Positions 33,970 through 41,978 are shown, counted from the stretch's first letter. The stretch is DNA of 64,000 bases from Candidatus Latescibacterota bacterium (GCA_020633725.1 JACKDC010000006.1:124001-188000); one strand, 5' to 3'. Translations and numbers: made by a program. Notes: generated from the sequence alone by a model not told the origin.

Positions 33970-35580
33970 ATGCTTCGCCGTCTCACGCTTGCCGTCCTAC
34001 TCGCCGCGCTCCCCGCGCTTGCCCCTGCAAGCGACGTGTCCACCCAGCCGCGCACAACCGATCACGGCCCCGAGGCCCTGCGCGCGGGAGCGCTCGCGCC
34101 GACACCGGCCGCCGAGCCCGACGAATCCGCCCCCGGGGGCGACCGCGAAAGCCTGCTGCTCTGGGACCACCACTACGACGACCCCATCTACACCAGTTGC
34201 GGCATCGCGGCCTACGGTGGACCGGTCTTCGCCGGCACCTTTCTCAACCCGCCGATGCAGGCGGAGGCCCGGGACCTGCTCACCGGGGCGCCGCTCTGGG
34301 CTTCCGCGGGTACGGAGTTCTACGTGGACGCCTGCCGCACGGGCTTCGTGCTGGCGGCCGTGGACTTCAACAACGCGGACTCGACGGCGGTGATCAGCGA
34401 GTGGCGGCCGGGCTCGGCCACGCCGCTGTGGAGCTACACCGTGCATCCCTGCCGTTCGCTCATCTACGAGGGCTGGGCGAGCCGCAAGCCGGTGCAGGTG
34501 GCCGACACGGGCGGCATGATCGCCGTGGCGCTGGTCATGTACACCGAGGCGGGACAGGAAGGTCGCCTCTTCGCGTTCGAACCGGGCAACGGGACGCCAG
34601 TCGTCGACTGGCCCTTCCCCTCGGGCAACGTGGTGGCCACCGCGCTCAGCGAGGACGGCCGCTACTGCGCCATGACCGGCTGGCCGACGGTCTACGTCTA
34701 CGATATCGTCGCCGACGCGCTGCGCTGGAGCGGGCCCGCCGGCGCGGGCAATGACGCCCTCGCCATCTCGCCGAACGGCGACTACCTCGCCTGGGGGTGG
34801 AGCACGCTGAACGTCCGCCACTGGAACGGCTCCACCTACGGCGCGCACTACAGCGCGACGCCGGGCGGCGGCCTCTACGTGGGCCAGGTGGCCTTCGCGC
34901 CGGGCGACGCCTTCGCCGTGGCCTGGGACAACGGCAACACCACGCCCAACCAGGTCTTCGTCGAAACCTACACGCTCGCCACGCCGAACCTGATCTGGCA
35001 CTACGACTACCAGGGCGAGCCGGTGAGCACGCATGTGGACATTCCGTCTACCATGCTTTACTCGCCGTCCGGCGCTTTCCTCGTGGTCGGCTCCTGGGGC
35101 GGCAGCTTTCCCGAGCTGCACGTGTTCAGGGTGAACAACCCCGACCCCGTGCTCACCGTCGATACCCCGGGCTCGATTTTCGACATGGATGTGGTGGACC
35201 ACGAAGGCGCCGCCCTCGTCGTTGCCTGTGGCAAGAGCGTCCATGCGGGCACCAGCGGCCGTGGCGGCGACCTCTACGCCATCGAGGCGAGCAATCTCAC
35301 CGCCACGAACCCGCCCCCGGGGGCGGATCGCCTGCGGCTGAGCGCCGCGCCGAACCCCTTCAACCCGACGACGAACTTCCGCGTCACCCTGCCCGCGCCC
35401 GGCCGCTGGACGCTGGCCGTCTATGACCCCGCCGGACGGCGCGTCCATGAGGTCGCGGGCGAGGGCGCCGGCGACTTGACGATCCCCTGGGACGCCACCG
35501 GCCACGCCAGCGGCGTCTACCTCGCGCGGCTGGAGGCCGGCGGCCAGGTGGCGACGACCTCGATCAGCCTGCTGAAGTAG
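33970..35580 (+). CDS. secreted beta-propeller-like protein with FlgD-type tail
   Basis: A protein of 536 residues. ATG 33970 has a GGGAGG site and opens a signal peptide; the in-frame start at 33871 would put 33 polar residues in front. Residues 60-440 show repeated W-x-Y/W and S-E-D-G-R-Y-C-A-M or S-P-N-G-D-Y-L-A-W units, typical of WD- or PQQ-like propeller blades. The tail is FlgD-type (A-A-P-N-P-F-N-P-T-T-N-F...G-V-Y-L-A). Two CCCCCGGGGG palindromes sit in it, one after the signal region and one in the linker before the tail. Ligand unknown. Confidence 0.78.
   Translation: MLRRLTLAVLLAALPALAPASDVSTQPRTTDHGPEALRAGALAPTPAAEPDESAPGGDRESLLLWDHHYDDPIYTSCGIAAYGGPVFAGTFLNPPMQAEARDLLTGAPLWASAGTEFYVDACRTGFVLAAVDFNNADSTAVISEWRPGSATPLWSYTVHPCRSLIYEGWASRKPVQVADTGGMIAVALVMYTEAGQEGRLFAFEPGNGTPVVDWPFPSGNVVATALSEDGRYCAMTGWPTVYVYDIVADALRWSGPAGAGNDALAISPNGDYLAWGWSTLNVRHWNGSTYGAHYSATPGGGLYVGQVAFAPGDAFAVAWDNGNTTPNQVFVETYTLATPNLIWHYDYQGEPVSTHVDIPSTMLYSPSGAFLVVGSWGGSFPELHVFRVNNPDPVLTVDTPGSIFDMDVVDHEGAALVVACGKSVHAGTSGRGGDLYAIEASNLTATNPPPGADRLRLSAAPNPFNPTTNFRVTLPAPGRWTLAVYDPAGRRVHEVAGEGAGDLTIPWDATGHASGVYLARLEAGGQVATTSISLLK
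34128..34141. repeat. CCCCCGGGGG palindrome, copy 4 (in a gene)
   Basis: The exact core, read as S-A-P-G-G-D in the Pro-rich segment after the signal peptide of the propeller protein. Confidence 0.9.
35311..35326. repeat. CCCCCGGGGG palindrome, copy 5 (in a gene)
   Basis: A 16-bp perfect palindrome, read as N-P-P-P-G-A-D in the linker before the FlgD-type tail. The frame differs from copy 4 in the same gene. Confidence 0.9.
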
Positions 35581-35583
35581 CGC

Positions 35584-36639
35584 TCAGTAGAGCGACTTGA
35601 TCCTGCTCCAGTTCGTCGGCTCCACGGCCGTGGTGCTGGCCGTGTAGCGGACGTTGTCCACCGACATGCCTCCCTGCGCCAACGCCGAGCAGGTGGTCAC
35701 GAAGCTGTCCATCAGTCCCGAGGTCTGCACGACGCCGATGAACCCGATGGCATTCGAGTGCAAGGTGATCGTCTCGCCGGCCACCTGGAGTTGCCAGTTG
35801 TTGTCGTCGGTGTCGTAGTCGAAGCCGAAGGCCGTCACGGACATCGCGTTCGGGAAGCGCCACTCCATCTGCCGGTCGAAATCCCGGTAGTGGAGGCCCT
35901 GGGTGCCGTTCATGTACACGTCCAGGATCTGGATCGTGATCGGGCTGACCAGGTAGTTCAGCGCGAATCCGTGTCCGGTGCTGTACGGCAGATCGTAGGT
36001 GCCGGGGACGTCGCTCTCGAAGTCCTCCATGGCGATCGGCGGGACGGTGTACGCCTCCCAGGCCGCCGGGTCGGTGAAGACCAGCAGATCTCCCCAGACC
36101 TGATCGCTGGTGCTCAGGTTGTCCACGAGCAGGCCTCCCTGGGCGAAGGCGTCGCAGGTGGTGATGAACGAGGCGAGCGAGTACTCGCGATCGACGACGC
36201 CGAAGAAGCCCGTGGTGCTGGCCGGCAACGCATGGGACTGGCCGCGGATGATGACCTCCCAGTCGTTGTTGTCCGTGTCGTAGTCGAAGCCGAAGGCGTG
36301 AACGGCGGATCCATCCGGCAGCACCCAGAGCAGCTGGTTGCCGAAATCGCGGTAGTGCAGACCCTGCGTGCCGTTGATCGAGTTGCCCTCCACCACTCCG
36401 AGCAGCAGGGGTTCTCCCAGGCTGTCCAGAAGCACGCCATGCGCCGTCTCGTAGGGCGTGGTCTCATAGCCAGGCGACTCGGACTCGAAGTCCTCCATGT
36501 CCGGAGCGCCGTGCAATTCGGCCAGCCAGAGGTCACGGTTCGTGTAGACCTCCAAGGCGTTGCAGGGAAGCGCCGCGGCAAGCAGAACGGAAAAAAGTAG
36601 GAATTCGGGCAGAATCCCCACGAATAGCTTTCGTCTCAT
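35584..36639 (-). CDS. secreted tandem-domain protein ending in W-S-R-I-K-S-L-Y
   Basis: A protein of 351 residues. ATG 36639 follows a GGGAGG site and starts a signal peptide (cleavage near C-N-A-L). Two homologous domains follow, about 31-176 and 186-332. Each has M-E-D-F-E-S, N-G-T-Q-G-L-H-Y-R-D-F, F-G-F-D-Y-D-T-D and a T-T-C-x-A-x-A-Q-G-G...V-D-N end. The protein stops with T-N-W-S-R-I-K-S-L-Y. The domain resembles PEP-CTERM-type jelly rolls but no family is assigned. The stop lies 3 bases from the stop of the convergent propeller gene. Lower G+C than its neighbours suggests a different history. Confidence 0.75.
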   Translation of the reverse strand: MRRKLFVGILPEFLLFSVLLAAALPCNALEVYTNRDLWLAELHGAPDMEDFESESPGYETTPYETAHGVLLDSLGEPLLLGVVEGNSINGTQGLHYRDFGNQLLWVLPDGSAVHAFGFDYDTDNNDWEVIIRGQSHALPASTTGFFGVVDREYSLASFITTCDAFAQGGLLVDNLSTSDQVWGDLLVFTDPAAWEAYTVPPIAMEDFESDVPGTYDLPYSTGHGFALNYLVSPITIQILDVYMNGTQGLHYRDFDRQMEWRFPNAMSVTAFGFDYDTDDNNWQLQVAGETITLHSNAIGFIGVVQTSGLMDSFVTTCSALAQGGMSVDNVRYTASTTAVEPTNWSRIKSLY

Positions 36640-36958
36640 GACGAACCTCCCGGTGCCAGTGGGGTCACTAGCATTATGGACCCGGAAGTTCTGTCGAGCA
36701 AATCGACTGGGGCCGCGGACGGACGCTGCGTCGCGCGCAATCTCCCGGCCGGTGCCCGGTTCTTTCTCATGTTCGGGCACCCGACTTGCTTAAGCGCGCG
36801 GAGCACCCGAGGCGGGGAGCGCCGCAACTGAAGAAGCTTCAGCGCTTCTTCACCGAGCCTTCGAATCTTTCGAGGTTTCGTGGCGTAACTGTCTCCGGTG
36901 ACCGGGTGTCTAACCCCACGAAGCGCCTGCTCAGCCAGAATCAGCGTCGAGGTCCATC
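36640..36958. other. divergent intergenic region
   Basis: This 319-base gap holds the minus-strand promoter at 36673-36701 and a hairpin at 36830-36851 (GAAGAAGC with GCTTCTTC, six-base loop) in a less GC-rich stretch. No gene is visible. The hairpin could lie in the leader of the STAS gene at 36959. Confidence 0.5.
36673..36701 (-). promoter_or_regulatory. promoter of the tandem-domain secreted protein
   Basis: On the minus strand TTGCTC (36701-36696), 17 bases, then CATAAT (36678-36673), 34 bases before the ATG. A TGCTAG element overlaps its downstream end. Confidence 0.55.
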
Positions 36959-37342
36959 ATGCCCAGCCCATCTCTGCGCGTGGAAGTGGAGCGTCCAGGT
37001 GCGGACGTCGCCCTGCTCCGCCTCCACGGCCGACTCGCCGGCCCCACGGCCAGTCGGCGTCTCACGGATGTCGCCCACACCTTGCCGGTCGCGGTGCGCC
37101 GCGTCGTTCTGGACATGAACGGCGTCGAGTACATGGACGGCGCCGGCGTCGGCAGCGTGGCCCAGCTCTGCTGCGCCGCCCGCGGCGCGGGTCACCGCCT
37201 CGTGCTCGCCGGTATGAACCCGCGCGTGAAGCGCATCCTGGACGCCTCCGGCTTCCTGCCGATGGTGGAGCTGGCCGACAGCGCCGACGGCGCGCTCGCG
37301 GCCTCGCAGGGCGCGAGCCAGGCGCCCGTCGCCCGCGGCTGA
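36959..37342 (+). CDS. STAS-domain protein lacking the phosphorylatable serine
   Basis: A protein of 127 residues; nearly all of it is one STAS domain of the anti-sigma-factor antagonist type. The usual D-S-S-G site reads D-G-A-G here (60-63, in V-E-Y-M-D-G-A-G-V-G), so neither usual Ser is present. It should therefore not be switched by Ser phosphorylation. No anti-sigma kinase gene is adjacent; the HATPase-bearing regulator at 21346-22362 is one possible partner. The start at 36959 has a GAGG site. The methyltransferase gene follows after 5 bases. Confidence 0.8.
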   Translation: MPSPSLRVEVERPGADVALLRLHGRLAGPTASRRLTDVAHTLPVAVRRVVLDMNGVEYMDGAGVGSVAQLCCAARGAGHRLVLAGMNPRVKRILDASGFLPMVELADSADGALAASQGASQAPVARG

Positions 37343-37347
37343 CGGCC

Positions 37348-37998
37348 GTGACCGAGCCCAACCCCTGGCTGCGCGTCAGCGCGACGGACTACGAAGGCCA
37401 CATGGCCCATCCCGCCGTGGGGCAGCTCGGCTTTCTCGCCGATCTCTTCGAGGAATCGCTCCGCACGCTGCGCCCGCGCCGCATCGCCCTGCTGGGCTGC
37501 GCGGCGGGCAATGGCCTGGAGCGCGTGGACCCGTCCGGCGTGGCGGATCTGCTGGGCGTGGACATCAACCAGGACTACCTGGAACTGGCGGAAGCGCGGC
37601 ACCGCGTGCGGCTCGGCCAGCGGCTGCGGCTGCGTTGCGCCAATCTGGACGACGCGGACGTCGCCGCGGCGCTGCTCACGCCGGGGAGCTTCGATCTCGT
37701 CCACGCGGCGCTGCTCTTCGAGTACGTGACACCCGCAAGGCTATTGCCCGTGCTGGCCCGCGCGCTGGCGCCGGCGGGACGGCTCGTGGCGCTGCTGCAG
37801 TTGCCAGTGAAGGGTCACGGGGCGATCAGCGTGACGCCCTTCACTGGCGTGAACGTGCTCGAGCCGCTGCTGCGCCTGGTGTCGCCGGAGGCATTCGCGG
37901 CCGCGGCGGCCCGCGCCGGCCTCGAGCTCGAGCACGAGGAGACCCGCACGCTCCCCGTGGGCAAGTCGTTTCGGCTCTCCCACTGGCGCCGGGCGTGA
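37348..37998 (+). CDS. SAM-dependent methyltransferase (class I-like)
   Basis: A protein of 216 residues starting at GTG 37348. It has the SAM loop I-A-L-L-G-C-A-A-G-N-G-L (about 46-57), an acidic strand end G-V-D-I-N (about 71-75), and F-D-L-V-H-A-A-L-L-F-E-Y as the post-II/IV motif. The substrate is unknown. It is 5 bases downstream of the STAS gene and very likely co-transcribed, which might mean that the STAS protein influences it; no direct evidence supports that. Confidence 0.8.
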   Translation: MTEPNPWLRVSATDYEGHMAHPAVGQLGFLADLFEESLRTLRPRRIALLGCAAGNGLERVDPSGVADLLGVDINQDYLELAEARHRVRLGQRLRLRCANLDDADVAAALLTPGSFDLVHAALLFEYVTPARLLPVLARALAPAGRLVALLQLPVKGHGAISVTPFTGVNVLEPLLRLVSPEAFAAAAARAGLELEHEETRTLPVGKSFRLSHWRRA

Positions 37999-38035
37999 AA
38001 ACGCCGGCGGCAGGCGCCGCCGGCTCACCCACAGA

Positions 38036-38896
38036 TTACTTCCACGCCGCCTTGTGCTTCTTCGTGAACTCGCCCAGGTTGCGCGGCTCGCGGCCGATCA
38101 GCCCGCGGATGTCCCCGGCCACGGGGGCCGACGCGCCGCCGCGCATGGCGCCGAAGAGCATCGACATGTAGTCGAGCCCCTGCTCGGGCACGCCGTCGGC
38201 GGCGAGGGCCTCGCGCATGTCGTCGTCGCCGATGGGGATGTAGTTCACCGTGCGGCCGGTCTCGGTGGTGAACTTCTGGGCCACCGTCTCCCAGCTCAGC
38301 GACTCGGGGCCGGTGAGGGTGTACTCGCGGCCGGCGTGGCCGTCGCTGAGCAGCGTCACCGCCGCGGCCTCGCCGATGTCCTCCGCCGCGATGAAGCTCA
38401 CCTTGCTGTCGGCGGCGGGCACCGTGATCTGGCCCTTCTTCACCATGTCGCCGAGGAAGCCCGGGTGAAAGTTGTCCATGAACCAGTTGGGGCGCAGGAT
38501 GGTCCAGTCGATCCCGCTCGCCTTGAGCGCGGTCTCGACCTGGCCCAGCGGCGACTGGGGCGCGTGCTCCACGCCCATGGCCGTCATCAGGACGACCTGC
38601 TTCACGCCGGCGCGCCTGGCCGCGTCGAGGAGGCCGGTGAGCTTGGGCGCCGCTTCGGCGTCCATGGGGGCGCTCATGAGGAAGAGCCGGTCCACGCCCT
38701 CGAGCGCGGGCGCGAAGCTCTGGGGGTCGTTGAAGTCCAGGCGCACGGCGGTGACGTTCTCCGCCGGGGCCTGGTAGGCCTCGGGCTTGCGCGTGGCGGC
38801 GCGGATCTCCAGCTCGGGATCGCGCGCCGAGAGCGCGCGCACGGTGGCGCGCCCCACGTTGCCGGTCGCGCCGGTGATGAGGAGTGTGCTGTTCAT
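38036..38896 (-). CDS. NmrA-like NAD(P)H:quinone oxidoreductase (YtfG/QorB-like)
   Basis: A protein of 286 residues. ATG 38896 follows an AAGGAG site. The N terminus has the Rossmann motif L-I-T-G-A-T-G-N-V-G-R, with I-R-A-A-T-R-K as the NADP-phosphate-binding strand. S-P-L-G-Q-V-E and L-R-P-N-W-F-M-D-N match the atypical short-chain dehydrogenases of the NmrA/QorB group. It is divergent from an HxlR regulator, as ytfG and ytfH are in E. coli. It probably reduces quinones during electrophile or redox stress. A promoter candidate is at 38947-38974. Confidence 0.8.
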   Translation of the reverse strand: MNSTLLITGATGNVGRATVRALSARDPELEIRAATRKPEAYQAPAENVTAVRLDFNDPQSFAPALEGVDRLFLMSAPMDAEAAPKLTGLLDAARRAGVKQVVLMTAMGVEHAPQSPLGQVETALKASGIDWTILRPNWFMDNFHPGFLGDMVKKGQITVPAADSKVSFIAAEDIGEAAAVTLLSDGHAGREYTLTGPESLSWETVAQKFTTETGRTVNYIPIGDDDMREALAADGVPEQGLDYMSMLFGAMRGGASAPVAGDIRGLIGREPRNLGEFTKKHKAAWK

Positions 38897-38946
38897 GAAG
38901 GTCGCTCCTTCGTTGGGGTCACTTGTCGGGTCGGCTGTCATGGTCT

Positions 38947-38974
38947 ATTCTAGTGCTTGCCGACGAAGCCACAA
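38947..38974 (-). promoter_or_regulatory. promoter of the quinone oxidoreductase gene
   Basis: On the minus strand TTGTGG (38974-38969), 16 bases, then TAGAAT (38952-38947). It lies in the divergent region shared with the HxlR gene, where that regulator is likely to bind. Confidence 0.45.
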
Positions 38975-39013
38975 GTACCCACCATTTTCTGCCTTAGTAT
39001 TGAAAAGGAAACC

Positions 39014-39355
39014 ATGCAGGACTCGTGCTCGGATCCCGGTTTCTGTCCCGTCACGGCCACCATGGGCGTGATCGGCGGCAAGTGGAAGCCCATCATCCTG
39101 TGGTCGCTCTCGGGCGGGACGCGCCGCTTCGGGGAGCTGCGGCGGCACATCCCCGCCGTGACGCAGAAGATGCTCACCCAGCAGCTCCGTGAGCTCGAGT
39201 CCGACGGTGTGGTGCTACGCCGCGTGTTCGCGGAAGTGCCACCCCGCGTCGAGTACAGCCTCAGCGACTACGGCCGCACGCTGCTGCCCGTCCTGCGGGC
39301 CATGTCGCGCTGGGGCCGCAGCCACGCCGCGCCCGGCGCGCCCCGCAACGCCTAG
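39014..39355 (+). CDS. HxlR-family transcriptional regulator
   Basis: A protein of 113 residues, normal for HxlR winged-helix proteins. It has the family signature C-P-V-x-x-x-x-x-V-I-G-G-K-W-K-P-I-I-L, then R-R-F-G-E-L and K-M-L-T-Q-Q-L-R-E-L. Cys11 matches the conserved redox-sensing Cys of YodB, HypR and QorR; a second Cys lies at 5. It is divergent from the quinone oxidoreductase and probably represses it until quinones or diamide-like oxidants modify Cys11. ATG 39014 is preceded by AAGGAA. Confidence 0.88.
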   Translation: MQDSCSDPGFCPVTATMGVIGGKWKPIILWSLSGGTRRFGELRRHIPAVTQKMLTQQLRELESDGVVLRRVFAEVPPRVEYSLSDYGRTLLPVLRAMSRWGRSHAAPGAPRNA

Positions 39356-39412
39356 CTTGTCCGCCCCGCCACGCGCCCACTATGTTCCCATCCTACTGAC
39401 GGGAGGACGACG

Positions 39413-40576
39413 ATGCGACCCTGGCCCCTGCTGATTCTCGCACTCTTCACGGTGTCCTGCGCCTCGAACGGGTCGCCCCCGGGGGCGGGTCCCGGCGCGC
39501 CCGGCACGCCGGCGATCCCCGAAGGCCGCCCGCCGCGGCTGGACGGCATCCTCGACGACGGCGAGTGGGACGGCGCGCAGGACGTCGCCCTGTCCAGCGG
39601 CGGCATGCTGTCGCTCATGCGCGACGGCGACCGCCTCTACCTCGCCCTCCGCATGGACAACAAGTACGCCGAACCCACGCTCTTCCTTGGCTACGAGGAC
39701 GAGGGCCGCGTCGCCGTCTGCTACGCCGGGGCGACCTTCGGCACGGCGAGCTACCTGCGCGACGGCAAGATCTGGCGGCGCGAGTACGGCTACAGCGGCC
39801 TCAAGTCGATGCGCGAGGGCGTGGAGAGCCAGGCCGAGGCCCTGCGCAGCGCGGGCTGGACCGGCGCGCGCGGGCTGCACATGGGCGGCCGCCGGGCGGA
39901 ATTCTGCGTGACGATCCCGCCGGGCGGCCTGCGCCTCGCCGTGGTGGGCGACGCGCCCCGCGGCGGCCACCGCGCCCCCCACTGGCCCCACAACGTGTCC
40001 GACGGCACGCTGGAGCGCGAGCTGCTCAGCGGCGTCGCGCCCGAGATCATGGAGTTCCAGCCGTCCACCTGGGCGGCGGTGACGATCCCGCCCGCGGCGC
40101 CACGGCCCGCGGCCGCCGCCGGCAAGCCCGCCCCCGGGGGCGGGCCGGTGCTCGAGGGCGCGTGGGAGGTGAAGAGCGTCCGCTACGTGTGGGACACGGG
40201 CGACGCCCTGATCGACCCGGCGCTGCCCGGGCTGTTCCTGTTCACGGGCGATCGCTACAGCTTCGCCTGGCACCAGGGCGCGGAGGCGCAGCCGGACTAC
40301 GCCGAGCCCTGGAAGCCCACCGATGAGGAGCGGGTGTTCAGCTACAACGCGATCGTCGTGAACGCGGGGCAGTTCGCGCTGAGGGGCGACTCGCTGGTCA
40401 CCTGGCCCTTCGTGGCCAAGACGCCCGAGTTCGAGGGCGGCGAGGCGCACTTCGCCTGGACCGTGGACGCCGACACGCTGTGGCTGAACGGCGGGCCGAT
40501 CTGGAATCGCAAGGGCGTGCCGGACCCCGGCGCGGAGCGCTTCGGCATCGAGCTGCGGCTGGAGCGGGCGCGCTAG
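39413..40576 (+). CDS. lipoprotein with CBM9-like and lipocalin-like domains
   Basis: A protein of 387 residues. The signal ends in T-V-S-C-A (lipobox). Residues 40-225 look like a CBM9/DOMON-type domain (R-L-D-G-I-L-D-D-G-E-W-D-G-A...D-G-D-R-L-Y-L-A-L-R-M-D-N). Residues about 250-385 resemble a lipocalin-like domain (L-E-G-A-W-E-V-K-S-V...Y-N-A-I-V-V-N-A-G-Q-F). Both linkers carry a CCCCCGGGGG palindrome, just after the lipid-anchor Cys and between the domains. Ligands are unknown. ATG 39413 follows GGGAGGA. Confidence 0.75.
   Translation: MRPWPLLILALFTVSCASNGSPPGAGPGAPGTPAIPEGRPPRLDGILDDGEWDGAQDVALSSGGMLSLMRDGDRLYLALRMDNKYAEPTLFLGYEDEGRVAVCYAGATFGTASYLRDGKIWRREYGYSGLKSMREGVESQAEALRSAGWTGARGLHMGGRRAEFCVTIPPGGLRLAVVGDAPRGGHRAPHWPHNVSDGTLERELLSGVAPEIMEFQPSTWAAVTIPPAAPRPAAAAGKPAPGGGPVLEGAWEVKSVRYVWDTGDALIDPALPGLFLFTGDRYSFAWHQGAEAQPDYAEPWKPTDEERVFSYNAIVVNAGQFALRGDSLVTWPFVAKTPEFEGGEAHFAWTVDADTLWLNGGPIWNRKGVPDPGAERFGIELRLERAR
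39474..39487. repeat. CCCCCGGGGG palindrome, copy 6 (in a gene)
   Basis: The exact core, read as G-S-P-P-G-A-G right after the lipobox of the CBM9-like lipoprotein. Confidence 0.9.
40126..40145. repeat. CCCCCGGGGG palindrome, copy 7 (in a gene)
   Basis: A perfect 20-bp palindrome, read as K-P-A-P-G-G-G-P in the linker between the two domains of the same lipoprotein, in a different frame from copy 6. Confidence 0.9.
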
Positions 40577-40632
40577 CGCAACGGGATCCGCGGGTGTTAT
40601 CATTAGAAGGTCGGGCCGATGAGGAGGTTTCC

Positions 40633-41535
40633 ATGAAGTCATTGCTCACGATCCTGCTGCTACTGGTCACCGCCGCGCCGGCCTTCGCAGTCAGCTGCCT
40701 GGGCAGCGGCGTCTTCCTCCTGACGGAGGACGATCTCTGCTTCGCCGACACGTCGATCTTCGCGACGCTGACGCTGGACATCGAGCTGGTGGCCACCGAT
40801 CGCCCCGGTACACTGTCCACGGTGAGCTTCCAGGCCAATGACTGGGCCGAACTGGTGGGGAACCCGAACGGCGTGGTCGTCGTGACCTGGGACGGCGCCT
40901 CGGTGACAGGCGACCTGGCTTCGGGGATCACGCTGAGCTGGCCCGCGGGCCTCTCGCCGACCGCGGAGACCGGACTGAACCAGCGCTACCACCTCGGCAC
41001 GGTCACGGTCTTCCCGGTCGTGGAAGCTTGGCCTGCCGCGGACTATGAGGTCACGCTGACCGATCTCAACTACACGGACGCCGAAGGCCACGCCTACGAC
41101 TCCGCCGGCTATCGCACGTCCTACTTCACGTTCAATCTGGACGGCGCACCGGGCTTCTGCTCCTACGGCTTTCCTCCCGACGCCGACTGGTGCGAGTGGC
41201 GCTACGCGACGCCGGTGGACGGGAGCGTCGTGATCGGCGACTTCACGTTCCAGGGCGAAGCCGAGGAGTGGAACTGCACGTCGCTCGACCCGGGGGCGTA
41301 CACGGTTTCGATCACGCTGGACGGCGCGCCGATCGGCGAGTACCCGGGCCAGGGCGAGCTGCAGCTGAGCCACCTGGTGGACGTGAGCGGCGTCGAGCCG
41401 GGCGCGCAGTTTACGGTGGGCGTGCACGTCGACTGGGCGGACTGCGGCGCCGAGGACTTTGCCTACGTCTACAGGCTGGACGCGACGATCGCGACGGAGC
41501 CCCGAAGCTTCTCGGCGGTGAAGTCGCTGTACTAG
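40633..41535 (+). CDS. secreted protein ending in F-S-A-V-K-S-L-Y
   Basis: A protein of 300 residues with a GAGGAGGT site, a signal peptide ending A-F-A-V, and a beta-rich Cys-containing body (C-L-G-S-G, Y-G-F-P-P-D-A-D-W-C-E-W). Its first half resembles a cohesin- or Ig-like repeat. It ends R-S-F-S-A-V-K-S-L-Y, the tail shared with two other secreted proteins in the window. No family is recognised. Its stop overlaps that of the convergent VOC gene by 3 bases. Confidence 0.72.
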   Translation: MKSLLTILLLLVTAAPAFAVSCLGSGVFLLTEDDLCFADTSIFATLTLDIELVATDRPGTLSTVSFQANDWAELVGNPNGVVVVTWDGASVTGDLASGITLSWPAGLSPTAETGLNQRYHLGTVTVFPVVEAWPAADYEVTLTDLNYTDAEGHAYDSAGYRTSYFTFNLDGAPGFCSYGFPPDADWCEWRYATPVDGSVVIGDFTFQGEAEEWNCTSLDPGAYTVSITLDGAPIGEYPGQGELQLSHLVDVSGVEPGAQFTVGVHVDWADCGAEDFAYVYRLDATIATEPRSFSAVKSLY

Positions 41536-41978
41536 AGCTGCCAGAGGCCGAAGTCGTTGCCGCCGAGCGTGTAGATCGCGAAGGTGCCATAGCCGGCGAT
41601 CTCGAGCGGCGGCACCGCCGTCACGCCGCCTGCCGCCACCGCAGCGGCGAGGGCGGCCTCGATGTCCTCCACGAGCCAGTAGGGCCTGACCACCGGCGCC
41701 TCGGTCTCGCGAAGCGGGGCGCGCACGCCGATCAGGCCGCCGTCGGGCAGCTTGGCCGTGCGCGCGTTGCCGAGCTCGGCCACGGGCTCGCCGAAGTCCA
41801 GGCCCGCGGCGGCGGTGTAGGCCGCGCAGACGGCGGCGACGTCCTTCGTCACGATCTCCAGGTACTGGACACGCATGGTGAACTCCTCCTGGCCGGTGCG
41901 GGGGCTCGCGTGGATCCCGGGCGCGGCGCAGCCCAGGAGTGACACGGTGACAAGCAGGGCGGCGACAAACGTGCGCAT
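41532..41978 (-). CDS. VOC-family lipoprotein with a second internal start
   Basis: A protein of 148 residues. From ATG 41978 (SD GGAGGGAG) it has a lipoprotein signal ending L-L-G-C. From Met35 (41876) it is a complete glyoxalase/VOC-like domain (Y-L-E-I-V-T-K-D-V...V-R-P-Y-W-L-V-E-D-I-E-A-A). The internal ATG has its own good SD (AGGAGGAG). The gene may thus make both a lipid-anchored and a cytosolic VOC protein. VOC domains bind metals and catalyse varied reactions; the substrate is unknown. A promoter (42010-42039) overlaps a perfect palindrome. Confidence 0.75.
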   Translation of the reverse strand: MRTFVAALLVTVSLLGCAAPGIHASPRTGQEEFTMRVQYLEIVTKDVAAVCAAYTAAAGLDFGEPVAELGNARTAKLPDGGLIGVRAPLRETEAPVVRPYWLVEDIEAALAAAVAAGGVTAVPPLEIAGYGTFAIYTLGGNDFGLWQL

